Source: Bacteroidales bacterium (GTDB taxonomy: Bacteria > Bacteroidota > Bacteroidia > Bacteroidales > NBLH01). From it: 45,519 nt of DNA. The DNA lies in contig JAFGWC010000038.1 in the NCBI GenBank assembly GCA_016937695.1, positions 1-45,519 of the forward strand, given 5' to 3'. The notes beneath the pieces were generated by a model. That model was given only the letters and a program-made list of their open reading frames with translations, ran no database searches and had not been told where the DNA came from. Of this stretch, positions 1 through 7,385 are shown piece by piece. Each line of letters opens with the position of its first letter. The stretch's first letter is position 1. Position numbers and translations under genes: made by a program.

Positions 1-423
1 ATAATTGGTGCATATATTTTACTTCGTAAAAGGCACGAGCCGGAAGATTTTTTTAATGAAAACAATACAAGTTCTGACGAAAGTTTAATTGATGATTTAA
101 ATATTTTTGGTGGAAACAAACGTGTAATAACATCGTCTGATTTTATTGGCGGAAAAGTTACTTCTTTTTTTGGTGGTTCAGAATTTGATTTGCTTAGCGC
201 AGAAATGAGAAACAAAAAAGCTGTTATTGATATTTTAACGATTTTTGGCGGTTCTAAGTTCGTTGTTCCGGCAGATTGGAATGTGCAAGTTGATGTAATT
301 TCTGTTTTTGGTGGCTTTACTGATAAAAGAAACAATATCATTTCAAATCAAAATAATAAAGATAAAACGCTCATAATTAAAGGTTTAGTTGTTTTTGGCG
401 GTGGAGAAATTAGAAATATGTAA
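1..423 (+). CDS. LiaF-like membrane protein, C-terminal part (cut by window start)
   Basis: The reading frame is open from base 1 to the TAA at 421-423, so the gene begins before the window; the first internal ATG at 190 is not its start. The visible start (IIGAYILLRKRHE) looks like the end of a membrane helix followed by a basic stop-transfer stretch. The rest is built on repeated FGG turns (LNIFGG, SFFGG, TIFGG, SVFGG, VVFGGG). That pattern is typical of the LiaF / 'cell wall-active antibiotics response' C-terminal domain, a small beta-helix. In Bacteroidota such proteins often sit next to LytS/LytTR pairs, as here: the kinase starts 33 bases downstream. A role in envelope-stress sensing is inferred from that context and from LiaF, which inhibits a sensor kinase in Firmicutes. 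Confidence 0.8.
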   Translation: MIGAYILLRKRHEPEDFFNENNTSSDESLIDDLNIFGGNKRVITSSDFIGGKVTSFFGGSEFDLLSAEMRNKKAVIDILTIFGGSKFVVPADWNVQVDVISVFGGFTDKRNNIISNQNNKDKTLIIKGLVVFGGGEIRNM

Positions 424-456
424 AATTAATAAATCGAAAAAACAAATTACAAAATA

Positions 457-1503
457 ATGATAAACCCTATTTTTAAAAATAATGCCACAATAATAATTTA
501 TTTTTCGTTATGGCTTTTATTGAGCTTTTTTATATGGATTTTACTTCATTATTTTTACAATATCAACAATTTAGTAGCTATTTACGATAGTTTGTTTTTT
601 AATTTAACATTTGCAGCTTTTGGCATTGGAATTTGGTATGTTGTAAAATACAACAATATCTCAGATACTTCTTTCACTAAAGTGATTTTTAATCATATTT
701 CTTCATCTGTTATAATTTCTTTAATCGCAATTTTAATAAGCTTTCTTTTTATAAAACAGTATTATGTAGATTTAACAAAATATGATTTTTATGTTGAAAC
801 TCTGATTTGGCGATTTATTTTAGGGATTTTTCTGTATGCTTTTCTTTCTTTGGTTTTTTATGTTGTTTTATATAACGAAAATTTAAAACAGAAAATAAAA
901 GATGAAGCAGAATTAAAAGCTATTTTATCGAAAACAGAATTAAACGCCTTAAAAAATCAAATAAATCCACATTTTTTATTTAACAGTTTAAACTCAATTA
1001 GCTCATTAACAGTTAGTAATCCTGAAAAAGCAAGAGATATGTTGGTAAAACTTTCCGATTTGATGAGGTATTCGTTAAAATCAAAACCAAATGATTTTGC
1101 TTTGTTGAAAGAAGAACTTAATAATATTGAAAAATATCTGGCAATAGAAAAAGTTAGATTTGGCGATAAAATAAAATATGTGAAAAATATTAATCAAAAT
1201 TGTATCGAAAATAAAATCCCGAATTTAATTTTACAACCGATTTTCGAAAATGCAATTAAATATGGCGTTTATGGAAGCACAAATAATATTGAAATTGAAT
1301 TTAATTGTGAACAGATTGATAATGAAATGATTATATCAGTAAAAAATAATTTTGATAAAGAAAGTAACATAAAAAAAGGAGAAGGAATTGGACTGCCAAA
1401 TATAAGTAAAAGGCTTGCTAATATCTATAAAAAAAACAATCTGATTTATACATATATAGAAGATGAAAAATTTGTAGTAATTTTAAAAATACCTCAAATT
1501 TAA
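457..1503 (+). CDS. LytS/YehU-family sensor histidine kinase
   Basis: The protein has 348 residues. The N-terminal third carries about four hydrophobic helices (roughly residues 10-32, 43-65, 80-102, 116-142), giving a membrane sensor without a large periplasmic domain. A short linker leads to a His_kinase (PF06580) domain with the motif NQINPHFLFNSLNS; the predicted phospho-acceptor is His172. A C-terminal HATPase domain shows an N-box (FENAIKYG) and a G-box (GEGIGLPNISKRL). The gene lies 33 bases after the LiaF-like gene and 14 bases before its LytTR regulator, so the three form one operon. By family it autophosphorylates and passes phosphate to the adjacent regulator. The signal is unknown; the LiaF-like partner suggests envelope stress. 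Confidence 0.92.
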   Translation: MINPIFKNNATIIIYFSLWLLLSFFIWILLHYFYNINNLVAIYDSLFFNLTFAAFGIGIWYVVKYNNISDTSFTKVIFNHISSSVIISLIAILISFLFIKQYYVDLTKYDFYVETLIWRFILGIFLYAFLSLVFYVVLYNENLKQKIKDEAELKAILSKTELNALKNQINPHFLFNSLNSISSLTVSNPEKARDMLVKLSDLMRYSLKSKPNDFALLKEELNNIEKYLAIEKVRFGDKIKYVKNINQNCIENKIPNLILQPIFENAIKYGVYGSTNNIEIEFNCEQIDNEMIISVKNNFDKESNIKKGEGIGLPNISKRLANIYKKNNLIYTYIEDEKFVVILKIPQI

Positions 1504-1517
1504 TTAATGATATAATT

Positions 1518-2276
1518 ATGATTTCAAAATTAAAAGCAATAATAATTGAAGACGAGCAACCGGCAATTGATTTGCTGATTCATTATTTAAAAGAAATTGA
1601 TAAAATTGAAATAATTGGTTCTTATAAAGATGGATTTAGCGGCTTAAAAGCAATAAATGAATTAGAACCGGAACTTGTTTTTTTAGATATTCAAATGCCA
1701 AAACTCACTGGTTTAGAGCTAATTGAACTAATAGACAAAATGCCTTTAATTATTTTCACAACCGCTTATGATGAATTTGCAATTAAAGCTTTTGAAATTA
1801 ATGCAGTTGATTATTTGTTAAAACCATATTCAAAAGAAAGATTGCAAAATGCGATTGATAAAGCATTTGATAAAATCAAAGATAAAAACACAGAACTTAT
1901 TGATTATCAGAAAATTAAAGAATATGAACTCAGCTTAAAACATGAAAAAATTGACAGAATTGTTGTAAAAACAGGAAATAAAATAAAAATAATTCCTGCA
2001 GATGAAATAATTTATCTCGATGCCGAAGATGATTATGTAATGATTTACACAAACGAAGGCCGATATTTAAAACAAGCTACAATGAAATTTTTCGAAAATT
2101 CATTAAATCAAGATAAATTTTTTCGCATTCATCGTTCATATATAGTTAATATAGAGCAAATTAAACAAATTGAACCTTACGAAAAAGACAGTCATATTGC
2201 TATTCTTAAAAACAATGTAAAATTAAAAATCAGCAAAAGCGGTTATAAAAATATTAAAGAAAAATTAAGGTTTTAA
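1518..2276 (+). CDS. LytTR-family response regulator
   Basis: The protein has 252 residues. The receiver domain spans about 5-120, with the acidic pair E11/D12, phospho-acceptor Asp57 in VFLDIQMP, the conserved Thr in FTTAYDEFA and Lys in YLLKPYS. After a charged linker comes a LytTR DNA-binding domain (about 145-250) with the hallmark stretches IIYLDAEDDYVMIYT and FFRIHRSYIVNI. LytTR domains bind imperfect direct repeats upstream of target genes and often regulate their own operon. The gene follows the LytS-type kinase after 14 bases and precedes an unknown membrane protein by 10 bases, so the kinase is its evident partner. Its targets cannot be read from this window. Confidence 0.94.
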   Translation: MISKLKAIIIEDEQPAIDLLIHYLKEIDKIEIIGSYKDGFSGLKAINELEPELVFLDIQMPKLTGLELIELIDKMPLIIFTTAYDEFAIKAFEINAVDYLLKPYSKERLQNAIDKAFDKIKDKNTELIDYQKIKEYELSLKHEKIDRIVVKTGNKIKIIPADEIIYLDAEDDYVMIYTNEGRYLKQATMKFFENSLNQDKFFRIHRSYIVNIEQIKQIEPYEKDSHIAILKNNVKLKISKSGYKNIKEKLRF

Positions 2277-2286
2277 TAGAAGTAAA

Positions 2287-2817
2287 ATGGGATTTGGTTT
2301 CAATATGATTTTTACACTAATAGTATTTCCTTTATTAATTATTTTAACAATAATATTTTTTGTTGCATTTATAAAAACAAGAAAAAAAAGTTTTGTTTTA
2401 ATAATTCTATCAATTTGGGTATTTGTAATTGCAAGTATTTTATTTTTATCAATAATAATTCAAAATGACAGACCAATTCGTTTAAAAAAGGCTGATATAA
2501 TTGGCGAATATCGTATTGATACAAATTTTTATCGAGGGAAAAATGCACGCTGGCAATACAATCATTTTAACTTTCAAATAACAGATAATGAAGAATTTAT
2601 ATTCACAGTTTTGAATGAAAGTAAACAAAACAAAGTATATAAAGGATGCATAATATGGAAATTAGGGCCGCCGGACATTTGGACTGTAGAAATGAATAAC
2701 TCAACTCACCACGTAATTGCCAATAAACCGGTATTATATAGAAGTCATGAAAAATTCTATTATGTTTTTAAATCGAAATATTGGAACAATCTGTTTTTTA
2801 GGAAAATTGGAAAATAG
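2287..2817 (+). CDS. Unrecognised protein with two membrane helices and a soluble C-terminal domain
   Basis: The protein has 176 residues and I cannot assign a family. Two strongly hydrophobic helices (about 8-29 and 36-58) are separated by a short basic loop, KTRKKS. A C-terminal part of about 115 residues follows, rich in aromatic residues and beta-strand-like. It opens with KADIIGEYRIDTNFYRG and contains a WQYNHFNFQITDNEEF stretch, loosely like small lipocalin-type or barrel folds; that resemblance is only an impression. It starts 10 bases after the LytTR regulator and is the last gene of the LiaF-like/kinase/regulator operon. It may be an effector or accessory sensor of the two-component system. 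Confidence 0.7.
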   Translation: MGFGFNMIFTLIVFPLLIILTIIFFVAFIKTRKKSFVLIILSIWVFVIASILFLSIIIQNDRPIRLKKADIIGEYRIDTNFYRGKNARWQYNHFNFQITDNEEFIFTVLNESKQNKVYKGCIIWKLGPPDIWTVEMNNSTHHVIANKPVLYRSHEKFYYVFKSKYWNNLFFRKIGK

Positions 2818-2864
2818 CAAAAACTATACTCAACAGTTTTCAAATTTTGTATATTATAAATTCG

Positions 2865-2943
2865 TATAATGCCGATAGACTTTAAGTTTTGTATTGCTAA
2901 CGAAGTGCAGCGATACAATTACTTAAAGCGTTTCGGTATAATA
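2865..2943. repeat. Long imperfect inverted repeat (hairpin), MITE-like
   Basis: The left arm at 2865-2898 pairs with the right arm at 2909-2943 around a 10-base loop (AACGAAGTGC). The inner stem pairs TTGTATTGCT with AGCGATACAA, the middle pairs CTTTAAGT with ACTTAAAG, and the outer pairs TATAATGCCGA with TCGGTATAATA, with a few mismatches. It lies between two + strand genes, so it could terminate the upstream operon, but it lacks a clean T-tract. Its length and imperfect symmetry look more like a small dispersed palindromic element. Confidence 0.6.
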
Positions 2944-2991
2944 TTTCAATGCCAAACCAAAAATCAAGTTTAAAAGTTTAGATATAATAAT

Positions 2992-2999
2992 TATCTTTG
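2992..2999 (+). promoter_or_regulatory. Candidate Bacteroidota -7 box for trpS
   Basis: TATCTTTG matches the Bacteroidota -7 consensus TAnnTTTG and is followed by C. It lies 38 bases before the trpS start codon, giving a predicted leader of about 30 bases. The upstream -33 element is weak (GTTTA). Confidence 0.45.
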
Positions 3000-3037
3000 C
3001 AAAATTGAAACAAACAGAAATATTCTAAGATAAAAAA

Positions 3038-4027
3038 ATGGAAACAGTATTAAGCGGAATCAGACCAACTGGTCATTTACATATAGGAAATTATTTTGGT
3101 GCAGTAAAAAACTTTTTAAAACTTCAGGAAAATTTCAACAGCTATTTCTTTATTGCTGATTTTCATTCACTTACAACTCATCCAACACCAAAAGATTTAC
3201 ACGCAAACGTTAAAAATGTGCTTGCAGAATACTTAGCTTGCGGATTAGAGCCTGAAAAAGCTACGCTTTATATTCAAAGCGATGTTCCTGAAATTCCTGA
3301 AATGTATTTACTGCTAAATATGAATGCATATATTGGTGAATTAGAGCGCACTACAACTTTTAAAGATAAAATCAGAAAACAACCTGATAATGTTAATGCA
3401 GGATTGCTAACATATCCTGTTTTAATGGCAACAGACATTTTAATTCATCGAGCAAACAAAGTTCCTGTTGGAAAAGACCAAGAGCAAAACCTTGAAATGG
3501 CACGAAAATTTGCAAAAAGGTTTAATCACATGTACAATGTTGATTTATTTCCTGAACCCGAAGCATTTAACTTTGGAAAGCAATTAGTTAAAATTCCCGG
3601 TTTAGACGGAAGCGGAAAAATGGGGAAATCAGAAGGAAATGCCGTTTACCTTATTGATGAGCCAAAAATTATAGAAAAAAAAGTTATGAAAGCTGTTACC
3701 GATAGCGGACCAACTAAAAAAAATCAGGAAAAACCTGAAGCTATTCAAAATCTTTTTACAATATTAAAAGTAGTTTCTGATGAAGATACTTATAAATTTT
3801 TTGATGAAAAATATAATAATTGCGAAATAAGATATGGCGATTTTAAAAAGCAATTAGCAAAAGATATAATAAACTTTACATCACCACTTAGAGAAAAAAT
3901 TCTCGAAATTTCATCAAACAACGATTATTTACATAAAGTTGTTACACTGGGAGCCGAAAAAGCAAGAGAAAGCGCGTCAAAAACTCTTGCTGAAGTTAGA
4001 AAACATATTGGATTTAAAAGATTTTAA
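3038..4027 (+). CDS. trpS: Tryptophanyl-tRNA synthetase
   Basis: This class Ic aminoacyl-tRNA synthetase charges tRNA-Trp with tryptophan using ATP, in the cytoplasm. At 329 residues it has the usual length of bacterial TrpRS. The HIGH-type signature appears as PTGHLHIGN at residues 10-18 and the KMSKS loop as GKMGKSEGN near residue 194. Other family marks include the FFIADFHSLTT stretch and the block TYPVLMATDILIHRA. It has its own predicted promoter just upstream and ends at a strong hairpin shared with convergent pncB. Confidence 0.97.
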   Translation: METVLSGIRPTGHLHIGNYFGAVKNFLKLQENFNSYFFIADFHSLTTHPTPKDLHANVKNVLAEYLACGLEPEKATLYIQSDVPEIPEMYLLLNMNAYIGELERTTTFKDKIRKQPDNVNAGLLTYPVLMATDILIHRANKVPVGKDQEQNLEMARKFAKRFNHMYNVDLFPEPEAFNFGKQLVKIPGLDGSGKMGKSEGNAVYLIDEPKIIEKKVMKAVTDSGPTKKNQEKPEAIQNLFTILKVVSDEDTYKFFDEKYNNCEIRYGDFKKQLAKDIINFTSPLREKILEISSNNDYLHKVVTLGAEKARESASKTLAEVRKHIGFKRF

Positions 4028-4069
4028 AAAACACCTGTGAGCGTTTAAAAAACATCACAGCGTGTTTTT
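4026..4069. terminator. Bidirectional intrinsic terminator between trpS and pncB
   Basis: AAAAACAC at 4026-4033 pairs with GTGTTTTT at 4062-4069, and inside it TGTGA pairs with TCACA. Read on the + strand it terminates trpS, overlapping its stop codon. Read on the - strand the same stem ends in a run of six Ts and would terminate pncB. Confidence 0.75.
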
Positions 4070-4118
4070 ATTGCAATACTTTTATTTGTAACATACTTAA
4101 AATCAGGCTGTTTGCTTA

Positions 4119-5285
4119 TTAATCTTCAATATTCAACAATTTTTTACAAAGCAAAATCGATTCTTCATCTCCGGTATATTTACCTTTAGTGTCAGAAAGT
4201 TTTATAGTTGGCGTCCATTCTTGACCTTCGGGTTTTGCTTCAATAATTTTTATAACGATATTTAAAGGTTCAACACCAACATCGTTTGTTAAATTGGTTC
4301 CAATACCAAATGAAATTTTTATTTTATTTTGACAATGATTTGCAATTTTCTCAACTGTTTTAGGATTTAAACCATCAGAAAAAATAATTGTTTTTGCAAG
4401 GGGATCAATCCTTAAGTTTTTATAATGACTAATTGTTTTATCTGCAAACTCAATTGGATCGCCTGAATCCTGCCTAACACCATCAAATAATTTTGCAAAT
4501 TTTGTGTCAAATGCCTGAAAAAATACATCAGTTGTAAAAGTGTCTGATAAAGAAATTCCTAAATCGCCTCTATAAACTCTAACCCAATTATCAAGTGCCA
4601 GTTTATTCGCCATTTTATAACCATATTTTGCAGCATGAAACATAAACCATTCATGAGCATGGGTTCCAACAGGAATCAAATCATATTTTTTTGCAAAATA
4701 CACATTGCTTGTTCCAATAAAAGAAGGCTTTCCGTAAATTTTTAAAGCTTTTACAATTCTGTCATGATTTTCAAATGAAAATCTTCTTCTTGTTCCGAAA
4801 TCTGCAACATTTACACCCAATAAATTAAACCTTGTGGCTTTTTCTCTGGCTATATCAATAATCTTATATTCATCAAAAGTTTTTTGATTAGTTAGCTTAA
4901 AGTAAAGTTCTGATATTAATGCCATTAGAGGAACTTCCCATAAAATAGTTCTATACCAATAACCTTCTATGTGAATTTGTAAATCATCACCTTTTTGGAT
5001 AACACCAACTTCGCTAGGGTCATATCTGTATCCTTTTAAAAAATCAAAATAAGTTGGATCTAAATAATAGCATTTTTTTTCTAAAAATTCCTTCTCTTCC
5101 TTTTCTAGTCTAAGTTGGCTGAATTTTGCAATTTCTTTTCTTAACTGTTCACCAAATCCTTCAGGAAATTTACTTTTCCCTCTGTTTATGAACTGATATT
5201 TTACTCGTGCTCGCGGAAAAATTTTAATAACCGCATTTTGCATCGTGAATTTATATAAATCATTATCTAGTATAGAATGAATCAT
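4119..5285 (-). CDS. pncB: Nicotinate phosphoribosyltransferase
   Basis: This Preiss-Handler enzyme converts nicotinate and PRPP (with ATP) to nicotinate mononucleotide for NAD synthesis and salvage. The protein has 388 residues, typical of the PncB type. The N-terminal signature SILDNDLYKFTMQNAV is diagnostic. Also visible are FGTRRRFSFENHD, the segment GTHAHEWFMFHAAKYG, and GVRQDSGDPIEFADK with FSDGLNPKTVEK for phosphate and PRPP binding. It is transcribed divergently from dxs and convergently with trpS. Confidence 0.96.
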   Translation of the reverse strand: MIHSILDNDLYKFTMQNAVIKIFPRARVKYQFINRGKSKFPEGFGEQLRKEIAKFSQLRLEKEEKEFLEKKCYYLDPTYFDFLKGYRYDPSEVGVIQKGDDLQIHIEGYWYRTILWEVPLMALISELYFKLTNQKTFDEYKIIDIAREKATRFNLLGVNVADFGTRRRFSFENHDRIVKALKIYGKPSFIGTSNVYFAKKYDLIPVGTHAHEWFMFHAAKYGYKMANKLALDNWVRVYRGDLGISLSDTFTTDVFFQAFDTKFAKLFDGVRQDSGDPIEFADKTISHYKNLRIDPLAKTIIFSDGLNPKTVEKIANHCQNKIKISFGIGTNLTNDVGVEPLNIVIKIIEAKPEGQEWTPTIKLSDTKGKYTGDEESILLCKKLLNIED

Positions 5286-5337
5286 AATATTTATTGTTAA
5301 AGAATTTTAAAAGATAAAATTAGCATTAAAAAATTAA

Positions 5338-5345
5338 TATCTTTG
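5338..5345 (+). promoter_or_regulatory. Candidate -7 box for dxs
   Basis: TATCTTTG fits TAnnTTTG and lies 75 bases before the dxs start, in the 135-base divergent region between pncB and dxs. No good -33 TTTG is visible at the expected spacing. Confidence 0.35.
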
Positions 5346-5420
5346 TTTTAAAAGTGTTAAATTTCAATCTAAACAGTATTCTAAATAAAAAGGTTTAGGC
5401 CTTATTAATTTAACAATAAA

Positions 5421-7355
5421 ATGAATGAAGAAATGATAAATCTTTTGGATACGATTAAAAGTCCTGATGATTTAAAAAAAATAAGTAAAGACAAATTAAT
5501 TCAAGTTAGCAATGAACTTCGACAGTTTATTATTGATATTGTTTCCGAAAATCCAGGGCATTTTGGCGCAAGCCTTGGCGTTGTTGAATTAACAGTTGCT
5601 TTGCATTATGTTTACAATACACCATACGACAGAATTGTTTGGGATGTTGGTCATCAGGCATATGGACATAAAATACTTACAGGGAGAAAAGACATATTTC
5701 ATACAAATAGGAAATATAAAGGAATTAGTGGATTCCCAAATCGTTTTGAAAGCGAATATGATGCATTTGGTGTTGGTCATTCTTCTACTTCTATTTCAGC
5801 AGCACTAGGAATGGCAAAAGCCGCAAAGCTTAAAGGCGAAATCGATAGAAATATTGTTGCCGTTATTGGCGACGGTTCAATGACAGCAGGACTTGCTTTT
5901 GAAGGGCTTAATAATGCCGGAATTGAGAATTCAAATATTCTGGTTGTCCTTAACGATAATCATATGGCTATTGACCCTAATGTAGGGGCTTTAAATGAAT
6001 ATTTATTAGACATAACTACTTCAAAAACATACAATAAGCTTAAAGAAGAAGTGTGGCATTTACTTGGGAAATTAAAAAAAATTGGACCAAATACGCAACA
6101 ATTCGTTCAAAAAGTTGAAGGTGGCTTGAAATCAATTTTATTAAAGCAAAGCAATCTTTTCGAGTCATTAAATTTTAGATATTTTGGACCAGTTGATGGG
6201 CATGATGTAGAATATCTAGTAAGTGTTTTAAATGATTTAAAAGATATTCCGGGTCCAAAACTCTTACATGTTTTGACAAAAAAAGGAAAGGGTTTTAAAC
6301 AAGCAGAACTTAATCAAACTCAATGGCATGCACCAGGATTATTCAATAAAAATACCGGCGAACTTATTAAAGTAAAATCGGACAAACCGCAAGCACCTAA
6401 ATTTCAAGATGTTTTTGGTCACACTTTATTAGAATTAGCAGAAAAAAACGATAAAATTATTGGAATAACTCCGGCAATGCCTTCTGGTTCATCATTAAAT
6501 ATTATGATGGAAAAAATACCGGAAAGAGCTTTTGATGTAGGAATTGCTGAACAGCATGCTGTTACTTTTTCTGCAGGTTTGGCAGCTGAAGGTATGATGC
6601 CATTTTGCAATATTTATTCGTCGTTTATGCAAAGGGCTTATGATCAGGTAATTCACGATGTGGCTCTTCAAAATTTAAATGTTGTTTTTTGTCTTGATAG
6701 GGGAGGTATTGTTGGTTCCGATGGAGCAACTCATCATGGAGCATTTGATTTAGCATATATGCGATGTATTCCAAACATGATTGTTTCATCACCTATGAAT
6801 GAACAAGAATTAAGGAATCTCATGTACACAGCTCAATTGCCAAATAGAGGGCCTTTTGTTATAAGATATCCAAGAGGTAAAGGAACTATGCCAAATTGGG
6901 AAACCGAGTTTAAAGAAATTGAAATAGGAAAAGCCAGAACACTAAAAGAAGGAAATGATGTGGCTGTTTTAAGCATTGGAGCAATAGGCAATAATGTTTC
7001 AGTAATTTACGATAAACTTGATAAAGAAGGAATTGATATTTCTCATTACGATATGCGCTTTGTTAAACCTTTGGATGAAAATTTATTACATAAAATTTTA
7101 AAAAAATTCGATAAATTAATTACTGTTGAAGACGGAACCGTTGTTGGTGGATTTGGAAGTTCAATTCTTGAGTTTATGAGCAAAAATAATTATTCTGCAA
7201 AAGTTAAAATGCTTGGTATTCCCGATAGATTTATTGAACATGGAACGCAACAAGAATTATATGCAGAATGTAATTATGATAGTGAAAGTATATATTTGGA
7301 AATTATAAAAATTTCTGGTTTAAAAAACTTAAGTAATAAATCTGCAGTTGCATAA
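5421..7355 (+). CDS. dxs: 1-deoxy-D-xylulose-5-phosphate synthase
   Basis: The enzyme condenses pyruvate and glyceraldehyde 3-phosphate with thiamine diphosphate. This is the first step of the MEP isoprenoid pathway and also feeds thiamine and pyridoxal synthesis. The 644 residues match the usual length. Visible marks are the N-terminal GHFGASLGVVELTVALHYV block, the substrate region WDVGHQAYGHK, the ThDP motif GDGSMTAG (Asp151), FGPVDGHD, and the pyrimidine-domain stretch FDVGIAEQHAVTFSAGLA followed by SSFMQRAYDQVIHDVALQ. The C-terminal transketolase-type domain is complete. It appears monocistronic. Confidence 0.97.
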   Translation: MNEEMINLLDTIKSPDDLKKISKDKLIQVSNELRQFIIDIVSENPGHFGASLGVVELTVALHYVYNTPYDRIVWDVGHQAYGHKILTGRKDIFHTNRKYKGISGFPNRFESEYDAFGVGHSSTSISAALGMAKAAKLKGEIDRNIVAVIGDGSMTAGLAFEGLNNAGIENSNILVVLNDNHMAIDPNVGALNEYLLDITTSKTYNKLKEEVWHLLGKLKKIGPNTQQFVQKVEGGLKSILLKQSNLFESLNFRYFGPVDGHDVEYLVSVLNDLKDIPGPKLLHVLTKKGKGFKQAELNQTQWHAPGLFNKNTGELIKVKSDKPQAPKFQDVFGHTLLELAEKNDKIIGITPAMPSGSSLNIMMEKIPERAFDVGIAEQHAVTFSAGLAAEGMMPFCNIYSSFMQRAYDQVIHDVALQNLNVVFCLDRGGIVGSDGATHHGAFDLAYMRCIPNMIVSSPMNEQELRNLMYTAQLPNRGPFVIRYPRGKGTMPNWETEFKEIEIGKARTLKEGNDVAVLSIGAIGNNVSVIYDKLDKEGIDISHYDMRFVKPLDENLLHKILKKFDKLITVEDGTVVGGFGSSILEFMSKNNYSAKVKMLGIPDRFIEHGTQQELYAECNYDSESIYLEIIKISGLKNLSNKSAVA

Positions 7356-7385
7356 AAATAAATTTATTTAGTCTTAGATTTGTAT

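Noticed and set aside
5589-5808. Short overlapping frames on both strands inside dxs
   Set aside because: They lie wholly within the well-supported dxs gene and show no family features.
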